Origin: Codonopsis lanceolata | Lineage: Eukaryota; Streptophyta; Magnoliopsida; Asterales; Campanulaceae | Assembly: GCA_013146195.2 (NCBI GenBank) | Contig: CM028379.1 | Coordinates: forward strand, 85,302,156-85,366,155 | DNA length: 64,000 bases | Reading direction: 5' to 3' | Part shown: positions 22,083 to 33,614 of the stretch, piece by piece | Layout: each line of letters opens with the position of its first letter | Position numbering within the stretch: position 1 is the first letter of the stretch | Notes under the pieces: model-generated | Databases searched by the model: none | The model's input: the letters and a program-made list of their open reading frames with translations, nothing else | What the model was told of the DNA's origin: nothing | Translations under genes and position numbers: made by a program

Positions 22083-25021
22083 AGCTGTGACGCCCGACCG
22101 GACTCAATGCGGAATCCCAAGGTCGTGCCGTCAAGACAAGCTAAAGACGGACAAGCACCCGCTAAGCGTAGTGGTGCGAGTCCGGAGTTGAACCAACAAA
22201 CTCTAAACAGGAATGATAAGCCATAATGGCAAACCGAATAATCCAAAACTAATATCTGCGGAAGCAAATCATAAGTGGGACCAAAGCCTATAATTATAAA
22301 CTAAGGAATACAAGGTGAGAGACTACTATCTCGACCACCCATCTACGACTCGCGTGGACGCAACATTGCGCCGTGACAACAAACCATCGGCAACCCGAGG
22401 CCTAAGGGGAAGCAACAAGAACCCAAACGATAAACAACAACTCAACGGCTAACATGCGGAGGAATAAATCAACTAAAAGAACAAGATATTCAAATTCTAA
22501 CAACTAAACCCAAGTCTCACGACTAACGTCGTCGGAGATGACAATACCAACAATACTAGGATGAGTGAGCTAAAGCATGCTCGAAATAACAAGGGAATAA
22601 CTTCTAAAAGATACAACAGCTCGACCAAACGAGTCGGCTACCAAAATAATACAATAAGAAAGTACTAACATAATCTACCCAAGTAAAGTCTACATAACTT
22701 TACATTCGTTTCTCCAGATACATAACATAATAATATTAAATCCAAGCTTAAAGCCCGGAAGACCACCTTCTAGGAATCACTATCCAAGCTGCATTCTTGT
22801 ACTACGGGATCACTGCAAAACTAAGGAAAACAAACACACGAAATGAGTCATAATGACCCAGTAAGTTACTAAATGCAAATGTATGGCATAGCATGTCGTG
22901 GCATGGCATAATGCACAAGCATGTATAAAATCATGGCATCTTTATCATATACCAACAATAAACCTGTATTAAGTCATCGAGTAACATAAACTTCATAAAA
23001 CATATAGCACATTATCTTTCATATAAGTGCTCATAGCAAGCCACATAAGGGATAGAGAGGGTACCCAAATAGCTCCGTTGTGTTGCTCCTGCAATACACA
23101 ATGTTACTGGTTCGTGCCACATCGATGCTCTGTGATTACATCGACTTTCACTGAGCGGCTACACCGCAAGGGCAGCCCTTTCTCAGTCTAGCTTAGCATA
23201 ATCCATTCGCTCTATTGGTTACGAGATGGGCTAACTTCCCCACTGGGGCCAACAGTGGAGGGTGTGTGAGGTCGAGCACGGCGATCCATAGCGAATACGA
23301 ATCTTACGATTCGTATAGGCGATGTATCGTCCTACGACTTAAAAACCAATCCAAATAATGCCAGCTGGGCTTTTATGAAATGCACAAGCAGATATTTACT
23401 CGCATGCTCAAACAAGAACCAAGACCGTCAAGAGCGGACTTATCAAATCAAGTAGGTCATAAGGCTCTACACACCAATTTAACAATGCACATATTTGCAC
23501 ATACTCAACAATCCAACTAACTTAGCAGTATAGTCCAAGAACCACATATTTGAGGTATTCATAACCCTCAAGTCACAACCCAGTCAACGTAGCATATAAA
23601 CTCAAGAAATCACAATATGAGGTCTACAAAGCCCTCTACTCAGGATTAAACCAACGGCTATTATTTAGTATAAGAACAACTATAAACCAAGACTTAGCAT
23701 TTAAGCTTTACTCAAAGGTACACGGACTCAACCATAGTCCCAATTGTCATACATACTCGACATTATCAACCCAATCTCAAGGGTACCAAAACTAAGCTGT
23801 AGTCGTATTCTCGCAAGTGCTTTCATGTGCACGCGACCAAATTCCCTAAGAGGGAACTCATTCAATGAATCATTTCTTAAAGTAATACGAGTTCATAGGT
23901 TGATCTCTAATGTTCCGTGCCCTAACGAGCACGCCCTAATCAAATCCCCAATAAGCCTCTATATCGTGGGTATCACAATTGGAACACAATTCAAGATGCT
24001 CGGGTACTCACAATCAAAACCAACCAAACCCGAACATCAAGGATTTAAACCTAAGGCTCACCAACATAATATTGAACCTATATCAACTCCATTGAGTCTT
24101 AATATCGCATTTCATTAAATACACATTTCATACAACCCAAACTTAGCACATCATTCAAGTTTATAGAAATTATCCCAAAATTAATCCGGGCTTATTTCCC
24201 AAGCCTAAAATCCAAGAATTCATCATAGACATAGTCAACGAAATCCAATTGTCGTAGGATTCCAACCCGAGTTCATTATCACATTATTGAACTTATTTCG
24301 ACTCCGTTGAGTCTAAATACCAAGTTTCATCATTTACACCCTTCATCAATCTCAGCATTAACCCCACTTCAACTAACAATAATTTCTCCAATAATTCGGG
24401 ATTGACTCTCAAGCCTAAAATCCACAAATAATCCCAACATAGATCAAAACCCATTTCATAAATCATATAATTTCATTTAAGTGATCATAACCATAGTATA
24501 TAGAGAGTTCATATATCCAAAGCCCCAACCATAGGCATACTTTCATAATAAACCCAAATAAAATGTAAACATGATTTCTAGCATGCTCACAACCCTAGAA
24601 TCACAAGATGAAGGATAAACATATACATCAACAATCATAGAAGTCATCTACAAATACTCCTAACAAGTTCATACTCCCAAAATCCCCAAATTAACACATA
24701 CAAAGCATATCAAGTGTTCATTGCCCACAAATAGCATACAAGTTGTTTTCCTTAGGGCCAATGAACCAAAATCAAAAGGGAGTAACTTACCTAGCTTGAG
24801 TGAAAACCCAAGAGAACACAAATCCGATCGGTGAAGTTGTTCTACTCGTCGAGGGCTTCAAGATTCCGAAGTTTGAAGGAAATCGGGTGGTCGGATCGTC
24901 TTGGATCGAAGGAAGAATGAAGCTAGGGCTTGAATCTCCAAGCCTCCTCCCTCTCTCTCTAATACGTATTGTGGAAGAGAAGAAATGAAATGGTTTCAGC
25001 AAATAACAAAGGGGTTGTGGG

Positions 25022-25029
25022 TATTTATA
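25022..25029 (-). promoter_or_regulatory. TATA box of the Tekay-like LTR
   Basis: TATAAATA on the minus strand, downstream (in that orientation) of the palindrome cluster at 25258-25365. Confidence 0.65.
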
Positions 25030-25257
25030 CCCCCAAATTAAGGAGGGCACAATAGAATTTTCCTTGCACAATTAGTAGAGATTAGGACTAATCAATCACT
25101 AATCTAACTTAAATTAACTTCCAACTAATGTTAGGACATGTTTAGGGTTAAGTATGAGAGGTTAGGAAGGGTTTAGAGGGGGTTTAATGAGGGTAGAATA
25201 GGTATAATTCGTCCAAACACAAAACAGGGCAAAATCCCGTAACAGCACTCTGGAGTT

Positions 25258-25365
25258 GAGGCGGGCGCCTCACTCCCTCCCATGCGGCTGCCTGGGCTCT
25301 GCCCTGCACAAAGGTGCTCTCAGTACTTGAGGCGGGCGCCTCACTATGTGCCAGGCGGGCGCCTC
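25258..25365. promoter_or_regulatory. Three copies of the palindrome GAGGCGGGCGCCTC in the Tekay-like LTR
   Basis: GAGGCGGGCGCCTC at 25258-25271 and 25329-25342, and AGGCGGGCGCCTC at 25353-25365. Arms GAGGCG and CGCCTC. They stand out in an AT-rich LTR and lie about 230-340 bp upstream of its TATA box. Confidence 0.85.
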
Positions 25366-26021
25366 GGCCCCTGAACCTCCAAAACTTGGTCCAAACATGT
25401 TCTAAATGGTCCCAAACTTATGGGCAACCATTCTAAGGTCTAACCCAACTCAAAACAAGTCTAAAACACACCCGAACAACTCGAAACAACTCGGAGCGAA
25501 GCGGGAAGGGGTGCAACAACGTGCAACCGAACGACGAATGAACTTCGCAATCGAGCGAGCAACGAAAGGAGACTTTTAAGGCAAGTCTAAGGGCTAATGG
25601 AGAAGCTTAAATACTTCTAGAAAGTTGAATAACAAATAGGGGAATAAGAATCCCAAAGGAGAGACGAACGCTATCTCCAAAACTTCCAAATCATCGATAG
25701 ACTTAAGGAACACCTCCAACTTGAAGTCTAATGCATCTAAACATGTTAATAAATCATCTTAAAGAGGTCTAGGACCCAAACCGAGGTCACGAACACAAAA
25801 CACAAGCAAACCCTCAATCGCGTCGTATTCCGACTATCGTCGAGTCACGACTTGTGACTTTAGCAAGTCAACAACTATATGGAGTCTCTTAATAATGTTT
25901 TGGTCTTAATATGGTCTCTCAAACATATCTAGACCCTCTCGCAAACCAAACATACCGTCGACAAGGGAAGAAGTGCAAGTATAGCACGCAAACCGAGATA
26001 ACGAAGGAGCGGGGTGTCACA

Positions 26022-27414
26022 GATTAGGTATACTAGAGGTTGATGGTTGGGATGTACCTGTCTCAACATTAACAAAGTCATCAGCAACATTTGGAGCCAC
26101 ATGTGGCTCTAATAAATCAAATTCATCAAATGAAACATGAACAGATTCAACTATTTTTAATGAACGTTTGTTGAAAACCCTGTAAGCTTTGGAGTGTAAG
26201 GCATAACCCAAAAATACACCTTCATCGGCTTTATGATCAAATTTGCCTCTATAATCATTACCATTGTAGACTACAAAGCATTTACAGCCGAAGATTTTAA
26301 AAAATCCAATGTTTGGGGTTTTACCTCTCCAAAGTTCATAGGGTGTTTTACCGTGAAATTTGTTGATCAATGATCTGTTTTGAGTGAAGCAGGCTGTATT
26401 GACGGCCGCCCGAAGTGTTTGGGCAACTTTGCTTCAGCAAGCATAGTTTTAGCGACTTCAATAAGTGTTGTTCTTCCTTTCAAGAACGCCGTTTTTTGAG
26501 GTGTTCTTCTGAGCAGAGAAGTTGTGCCCAATACCGTGATCATCACAGTACTTTGCTATTCCATTGTTGGTGAACTCAGTGCCATTGTCTGATCGAACGT
26601 CACTGATTTCATCGAGTTTTTGCGTTTGCAATCTTCTGAATAGTGCTGTAAGAAGATCGTATGTGTGATCTTTAGAAGACATCATCTCTGTCCAAGTGTA
26701 TCTTGTATAGTCATCCACTACTACTAGAGTATATCTGAAACCACCATAACTAATAGTAGTGACTGGTCCGAAGAGATCCATGTGCAGCAGTTGTAGAGGT
26801 CTTGTCGTTGAGAGTCCTGGTTTGCTTTTAAATGACGTTTTTGAGAGCTTTCCCAGTTGGCATGCTTTGCACGAACGATCATGTTCGGCAGAGACCTTTG
26901 GCAATCCTTTGACTAGACCTTCTTTAGATAGCTTGGCTAGATATTTGAAGTTCAAATGACTGAGTCTTTTATGCCACAGCCAGCTCTTGTCTTGAGCAGA
27001 GTTTGCCACAAGACATAGATTAGTAGCCTTACCGTAGGCGTTCAAATCTATTACATAGACATTCCCTTGTCTATGACCGGAAACCACGGTTGAGCAAGAG
27101 ATTGGATCCTTGATATCACATCTGTTTGAGGAGAATTGACATATAAGCCCTTTGTCACAGAATTGAGAAATACTCAGGAGATTATGTTTCAAGCCTTCTA
27201 CAAGAGAGACTTTTCCAATGGAGAGATTTCCTCGAATGATGGATCCATAGCCAATTGTTCTTCCTTTAGCATTGTCTCCGAAGATGACTGGAGGGCCTTC
27301 TGCTTCAGAAATATTAGAGAGAAGGCAGGATTCTCCGGTCATGTGTCTTGAGCAGCCGCTATCTAGATACCACACATCTTTCTTTTCTAAATTTGAGATA
27401 GCCATGAAGCACAC
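26022..27414 (-). pseudogene. SIRE-like protease and integrase, truncated
   Basis: 27414-26458 encodes the protease site WYLDSGCSRHMTG, a GAG-pre-integrase domain (WHKRLSHLNFK ... CKACQLGK, the HHCC zinc site) and the integrase core with LLHMDLFGPV, VRSDNGTEFTN and NGVLERKN, which carry the D, D and E catalytic residues. After a frameshift at about 26450-26380, the segment from 26370 (MINKFHGKTPYELWRGKTPN) continues the integrase C-terminal region and stops where the Tekay LTR begins. Confidence 0.85.
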
Positions 27415-28453
27415 CTGAGATGTAGAGGTAAGAAAATCATGGTCCCCTTTTATTTTCTTTATGGGTCCAAATGGTTAGCGTATTTTTGGAACCCATACTT
27501 GCCTGATTTTTGGAATAGGGGATCCAGCAGGCTTCATGATGGATTTCAGCAGACATTCATGGACCAAGTGGCCGAAACATTTACAAAATGTACAGTGATG
27601 AAAATTACAGAAGTCTACATGATTATGCTGGATATTTGAAGGTTTTTGAACACTTTTCTTAACAGCAGCTTTTGGGTTGGTAGTCTTGTTAGCAGCAGGC
27701 TTAGAGGCATCTGTATGAGGCTTCTTGAGTCAGCTAGCGATCTTTGCTTTAGCAAAAGACCTGCTTTCTTGTAGTAGACTTTGATGCCTCATGCATTTTT
27801 CCTTTAAGCTTGGTGTCAACATTAGCAGATGGCACCATCTGTAATCTTGTTGATGAATCGATAGGTTTGAGCGAGGCTTTTCATAGGCCAAGCAGACCTT
27901 TGCTTTCACGAAGTCTGGTAGAGGTCGTTGTAAGTCTCCGCACCTCCTTTGCATTTATCTCCAGCGGATGGTTGCTTTGCTTTCAAAGCTTCACTTGTTT
28001 GTTAATTTGAACCTTAGGGTATTTATAAGGAGTAGCAGATAACCAATTCCTTCTTTACCCTTGTTAGGTTTACGATATTGTGCAGAATATTACTATTCAC
28101 CGTGTGTTCATTTTCTTGTTCGAGGTTGCGCTAGAGATTTCATTAGAGAATCCTAGCCCGTATTTATCTGTTGAGGGCTTCGATCTCCAAGAATTTGATC
28201 AAAGACCGCGTTGAGTTATTCCATGAGTTAATGGTTTTTGCAACTCCTCTTTCTCGCCAGATAACTCTTTGGCATGATCAATAAGACAAGCAACCTTTTC
28301 ATTGAGAAACTTGTTCTCTTCTTTTAACTTGATACTTTCTCTGGATTCCATGGAGAGTTTTTAACTCGGTTTCCAAAGCATGGATTTCTCGTTCAGACTT
28401 CTCATGACTTTTAGCTAACTTAACATAGGCCTTCCTAAATTCATTGAATTCTT
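27415..28453 (-). pseudogene. SIRE-like gag-protease spacer, degraded
   Basis: Fragments of Lys/Glu-rich coiled-coil sequence on the minus strand in changing frames, as expected between the zinc knuckle and protease of SIRE-like elements. No intact frame. Confidence 0.5.
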
Positions 28454-29640
28454 CTAGCATGTCTTGAGCATCCTTGAGGATTTCTTCTTTTGAAGGCTCT
28501 TCGAAGATTGTTCTATGTTAGCTTGAAAGGGAGAGTACTTAACTTCACTGTCTGAGTCATAGGTGGGAGATGACTCTAGAGCAACAAGACAAATGTGTGC
28601 TTGCTCAGGTGAGTCATCACTATCATCCTCGTCAGAATCAGTTTCAAACCAAGTGGCTACATGGTTTTCTTCTAAGTCCTCAGCCAGAAGACCTCTATGT
28701 TTAGAAAACGATTTAGAAGGTCTCCTTTTATAGGCTTCATATTTAGGCTTAGGACATTTAGAAGCAAAGTGACCAGTTTCTCTGCAATTGTAGCAAACTA
28801 ACTCATTATTGTGTGAGTTTTCGGTCTTTTCCGAAAGTCTGGTTTGCTTCTTTCTTTTTGTTAAATTTTGAGAACTTTTGAAACTTCTTAACTTAACATA
28901 GCAAATTGCTCGTCGAGAGAATTTCATTCTCGTTTGAAGAAGAAGTAGATGGTTTGCTTTCTTGAACCAGAAATTTCTGGGAGATAGCAGAAAAGGAAGG
29001 AAGTTTAAAATGTTTGTCCTGTTCTTGAGCTTGAAGTAATTCTTGCTCATAGACTGTTAAACTCGCATACAAGCTTCTGAGATGCATGGAGTTCAAGTCT
29101 TTGGACTCTTTTATTGCAGTGGTTTTTACATGCCACAAACTTCCTAAAGAAGCTAAAAATCTCATATTCACTTCTTTAACACTATATTCTTTTCCTAAAG
29201 AGTAACAACTATTTACTACCTCACGAGAATACTGCGTAGGCTTGTCGTAGAGTCTCCTTAGGATCTTTTCGAATGAGTCGAATGTTGAATATAGTTGTAT
29301 TTTTACATTTGTCCCTTGTGGGTAGATCTCCTTCAAGATATTCCACCAAGGCTTCCCACATTCCTTAGCGGTTTGCATCTAATGATTTGTTGGTATGTGC
29401 TTGTGTCAACAATTTGGATATAATGTGAATAGCCTTCTTTGTCGAGTTCAACAAAGCCTCCTTTCTTCGTCGTCCATTCGTTCATAGATTTAGGTATCTC
29501 CGGAAGACCACTGGCTACTTCAGCAAGTAGGTTGGGCTTCATTGGGATATATGGACCTGTCAGAACACATTGCCACAACCGATTGTCAATAGAATTCATA
29601 TATCTCAAAACAGCATGGTTTAACAACAGAAGTTTTGGCA
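28454..29640 (-). pseudogene. SIRE-like gag, N-terminus missing
   Basis: Three overlapping frames on the minus strand give MNSIDNRLWQCVLTGPY, then FEKILRRLYDKPTQYSREV and LRSLYASLTVYEQELLQ (UBN2-type gag), then the zinc knuckle CYNCRETGHFASKC at 28754-28795, a standard CX2CX4HX4C. About the first 60 residues of gag are missing: the frame meets the 3' flank of the env-like ORF near 29640. A 20-bp direct repeat (CATGGTTTAACAACAGAAGT at 29614-29633 and 29647-29666) marks this junction. Confidence 0.8.
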
Positions 29641-29696
29641 AAACAACATGGTTTAACAACAGAAGTACAGAACAAGATACCAACAGAATCAAAATA

Positions 29697-32252
29697 GGTT
29701 GGGCTGAGTGCGTCTTCGTTCTAAGTAGTCTCCAACCCAGATTCGGATTCTGTCATTCAGACGTTCTCGGAGTCGGTTCTGTTCCTCAATCAGGGCTTGA
29801 TTCAAGAAGTGAGTAGCTCTCTCTCACGATGGCACCAACCCTACTGTTCGGCGGCGGCTCTTGCATCGGCTTCTTCGACGAGGCGAAGATTGGTGAAGTC
29901 AGCAACCTCCCTTCGGCTAAGAATCGCCCTAGCCATCCCTGTTTTGAGCTCATTGAACAGGCCACGAATGCTGATTTGTTGAGAGTGCAGCATCCCGATC
30001 AGAGCAGCTTGTTGATCTTGAACTAGGAACCTGTGAGTTGTGAAGGCCTGAGCAGTGTCGTTCACTAGTTGATCAACAATCTTGTCTATGTCAAAGATGG
30101 TGGCATGAGTAGCATTGAGGCCGTAGTTGAGCACATCAATCTGCTGTGCCATAGAAGAAACTGTCCTGTTGAGCTGAGCTAGTTGGTCGTTGTTTGCTCG
30201 AAGAAGCTCCAGAATGGCAGGATCAGCAGCAGCAGTAGGTAGAGAAGGGTTAAGGTTGACGGAAATATGGCTGGTTGAAGGTTGTGGAGCAGGGTTTGGA
30301 GAAGAGGAAGATGAAGCAGGGTTTGGAGGAGAAGAGGGTTTGGAATCAACCTCAATGTCAGTAGCTAAGGCTGATGCAGAAGTGAAGCGAGAGGAAGAAG
30401 AAGATACTTCTAAGAGGGAAGAAGGGAAGGGATAGTCGGGTAGAAGAATGAAGTTAGGAGAGGAAGGAGAAGGATAGAGAAGGTCTGATATGGAGGAGAA
30501 GTCAAAGAGAAAAGAGTGAGTGGCAGAGGAGATGGAAGGAAAGAGAATTTGGTAGAGATCAGAAGAGATAGAGATAGGAGTAAGATACTGAGAGATAGGG
30601 GGGAAGATTTCGGGTAGAAATGCGGTTTGGTAAAGAAGAGTAGAGATGTGAGGGGCAAGAGGAGAGAAATGGTCAGGCATAGAAAAGGAAGGAGAGGAGG
30701 TAGATGGAGCAGAGTTTGAAGGAACGGGTATAATGGCTAAAGTGGTGTCTGGAAGAATGGTGGAGATGGGTTCAGGTGAATGGGGTGGAGAAGGGATAGA
30801 GTCTTGAGGTGGAGAGGGTGATAGAGCCACAGACTTCTTACGAAGTCTGCGTTTCTTTGGCTTGGGAGCAGGGGAAGAATGCTCCTCCTCAACAACAGCA
30901 GGGGTTGAAGAGGGAATGGGTGAAGAAGGGGTGGCAGCAGGCTCCTCCCCAACAGCAGCAGGGGCTGTTGAAGAAGTGAGTGGAGGGGAGGAAGAAGATA
31001 TTGGAGAGGAAGGTGGGATGAAGGGAATGAATGGTTCAGAAGGCTCGGTGCGTTTGGTTTTTCGTTTGCGGGGACGAAGGGGAGCAGCCTCTTCGTCTGG
31101 TTCAGCAGCTTCGACGGGTATTGAAGTAGGAGCGGATGAAGCAGCAGCCTTCTTTTTCTTTCTAGATGGAGGACCAGCAGGATGAGTAGCAGCAGTGCTT
31201 GAGGAAGAAGCAACTTTCCTCTTTTTGGGGACCGGCTCCTCCGCAGCAGATGAGGTTCTTTTCTTTGAAGGGGGAGCAGGAGCAGCAGTCTTTGAAGAGC
31301 AGCCTTCAGCAGCAGCTTCTTTAGAGAGCTTCTTGCTCAGCTGCTTGGCCATGAATGAATCCACTGTTGTCTCAGGATTGATCCTGATGACTTTGAGAGG
31401 TGGGGGATTCAGAGCATGGATAATGACGAGAGGGTGAAGACCCTGCTGAACGCGTTTCTCGTTCTTCAGCTTCTGATAGTTGATGATGAATGTGCTGGTG
31501 AACTGGATCGATTTCTGAACCTTCTTCTTTTCAAAGTTGAAAATATGAGTGTGAAGTTTTGTGTTTGATCGAAGAAGAGCGTTGATAAGTCTGACGAAAG
31601 GCCGCTTCTGCTTTAGCGAAGCCTTTACCGCTTCCACGGCATCACACAGCAGCTCAAAGAGGATCTGAGCCCAGTTGAGTCTGATGTTGAGAAGGACAGC
31701 AGAGGTGTACTCTAGCTGGTCGGAGGTCATTATATCATGGGTGCCGTTTTTGAAGATTAGACTCTTGTCAAATAAGTGGCTGATGAAGTAGACATCATCC
31801 TCAAACAAAGTCCGCTTCATCTTTGCAGCAGCCTCTCTTGGTGTGTTCTCACCACGCATATATGACCAGGCAGTGGTCTTTTCAGCATCTGTGAGTGAAG
31901 TTGGACCATCGAACTCCACGCCAATAATCTTGGCGATTCTGGAGGCAGTGATAGTGATGGTAACAGTTCTGACCACAGCTGTGATGGATAACCTTGAATC
32001 ATTGACTGTAGCCTTCTGATAGAATTCTTCAGCCAGCAGATAACTGAAGTCTCCATCCTCCAACATGAACAGTGGCAGAATGCCGGACTGGTTCAGGTCG
32101 TCTACTATCTTGACCCCAGCAGCATAAGCACGAACAGAAGGTTCGTCAATACACATCCCCGGATGATACATAGTTGGGGGCAATTTTGGAATGTCAGAGT
32201 CGATGTGAGTGGTTTGTGTAGGAATGGCAGAAGTTGAAGAAGTGCCAGCCAT
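29697..32252 (-). CDS. Env-position ORF of the SIRE-like element (putative plant transposon protein domain)
   Basis: The long frame ends at a stop at 29841; the C-terminus continues in another frame to about 29697 (ending RRRTQPNLF), so it has one late frameshift. The ATG at 32252 (MAGTSSTSAIP) is preferred over an upstream in-frame ATG because of its position after a GA-rich leader. Residues 30-290 form a globular domain that I think belongs to the 'putative plant transposon protein' group (conserved pieces: YLLAEEFYQKA, IIGVEFDGPT, EDDVYFISHLFDKSL). Then comes a Lys/Ala/Ser/Pro-rich region (about 320-650) with basic patches like nuclear localisation signals, and a C-terminal coiled coil. 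No signal peptide or membrane segment is visible, so a true envelope role is not supported. Confidence 0.7.
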
Positions 32253-32404
32253 TTTCGAAGATTTGCAGAAGGAGAAGAAGTAAATGTCGTGAATCTGCAG
32301 AATCAACTATCGAACAGGGCGAAGGAAGTAGAAAATTTTTAGAGAGAAGAAACTTTGGAGAGAGAGAGAGAATAGAAAGAGACAGTTTTGGTAAAAGAAC
32401 TTTT

Positions 32405-33614
32405 TGTTGATTCCTATGATTAGATTTGGTTGAGTCATCTTCTGATTCTATTGTACAGTAGGCTAAAAGGTCTGCGTACCGATTAGTGTGGCAACTGTCT
32501 TAGAGTCATTTTGTTTAGAATAGTTTCTAAGTGTTAGTTCTTAGGCGCTACTGCAAGCTTCTACAGCAGCCCTTGAAGAACCAGCAGACTTTGAAGTCTG
32601 CTCAAATACCGGAAAATCAAAATTGGCCAAGATCAAGAAACAATGACACGTGTACACCTATTCGGATATTTTTCGAAAATATCGGTCATCATGTCTTCAC
32701 CAGATTATTTTTCAAGAAGTCAACTCGCATAATGACAAGCTGTCGGTGAATCTGAAAATCAAGATCGAAGACATTACCCGTTTTGGCTAAGAAGACTTTC
32801 CAAGCGCAAAGCTCGTACTCAAACATTACTCGTTTAGTAATGTCTTCTCTCGCACACCGCATGCATCTCGATGATGTGGGTTTCTTCCCCCCAAAGCGCC
32901 GAATTGCATTCAATGCAAAGGCGTTGGGCGATTTATCTCGATTTTAACCCAACGGTCAAAAGATCTCTTCCTGGTATATATTCAAGTGTTGAAGATCTGA
33001 AGAAATAACTCTTGCGCATTAAACTCTCAAGCTTCATCTTCATCACTCAAGCATTCAAGAGATCAAAGGACAAGGGCTAACACTTGACCAAACTTTCTGA
33101 AGCTGCAGATCTGCCATCTTAAATTCTTTCTCAGCTTCATTACGTTTGTCTTTAAAGCGTTCTTAATTTACTGCACGTGTGGAGAACAATTATTCATTGA
33201 TTGTCTCTCTCACCTTTATACACTTGGTTAAAAATTCATTTTGTACACGATCCATTAGAGATCTAAATCATAAACCTAGTGGATAAACAAGTGCACTTTT
33301 AAAATCCAAAGCTAACCACTTTGGTAGTGGATGTAGTACTATTCACAGTACGAACCACTTCTAATCCCTGTGTGCAGATTCAAACTCTTCTTATCTCTCA
33401 CTTTAATTGATTGTGTTTAAAGCTTTCATTCTTTAACAAAGCACTCTTGATAATCTCAGAATCTGATTTGTTTCCGCTGCCTAAGCACTTCTATTCAAAC
33501 CTTTCATAAATCCTTAAGAAGTGTTCTTAAAAGAAAAGTTTTACAAAAACATAACTAGGCTATTCAACCCCCCCCCCCCTTCTAGCCTAGATTGAGCCTA
33601 TTTTGGGACCAACA
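32405..33614 (+). repeat. SIRE-like LTR, inverted relative to the adjacent ORFs
   Basis: Starts TGTTGATTCCTATGATTAG and ends GGGACCAACA. It aligns along its length with the reverse complement of 49665-50891, including the AGGCTAGAAGGGGGG-type block near the end. The second copy is preceded by a polypurine tract and the env-like ORF on the same strand; here the env-like ORF is on the opposite strand. The flanks (CTTTT left, TGTTC right) do not match, there is no polypurine tract before it and no primer binding site after it, so it is neither a clean solo LTR nor a normal element end. TATATAT at 32975-32981 with the palindrome TTGCATTCAATGCAA at 32904-32918 upstream. Confidence 0.8.

Larger units (their letters stand above)
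22086..26021 (-). repeat. Complete 3936-bp LTR, Tekay/Del-like gypsy, minus strand
   Basis: On the minus strand it starts TGTGACACCCCGCTCC at 26021 and ends GGTCGGGCGTCACA at 22086, giving TGTGAC/GTCACA terminal inverted ends. Very long LTRs are usual for Tekay/Del chromoviruses. The adjacent primer binding site and gag show it is the 5' LTR. A TATA box (TATAAATA on the minus strand) is at 25022-25029, and three GC-rich palindromes lie upstream of it. The LTR interrupts the SIRE-like integrase ORF at 26022. Confidence 0.8.
26022..32404 (-). mobile_element. Scrambled SIRE-like Ty1/copia element, minus strand
   Basis: On the minus strand the order is env-like ORF (32252-29697), gag lacking its N-terminus (about 29640-28454), spacer, protease and integrase (27414-26022), then truncation at the Tekay LTR. 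In SIRE elements the env-like ORF lies after pol, next to the 3' LTR, as in the second copy at 49665-53626. Here it precedes gag, and the neighbouring SIRE LTR (32405-33614) points the other way. Recombination between two copies or an inversion is the likely cause. No reverse transcriptase or RNase H is present. Confidence 0.7.

Noticed and set aside
30190..31437. Several plus-strand Gly/Glu/Ala-rich frames
   Set aside because: Shadows of the Ser/Pro/Lys-rich part of the minus-strand env-position ORF; no domain of their own. The same applies to 52316-53626.
32405..33614. Solo LTR interpretation for the inverted SIRE LTR
   Set aside because: The 5-bp flanks (CTTTT and TGTTC) do not match, so a simple solo LTR insertion is not supported.
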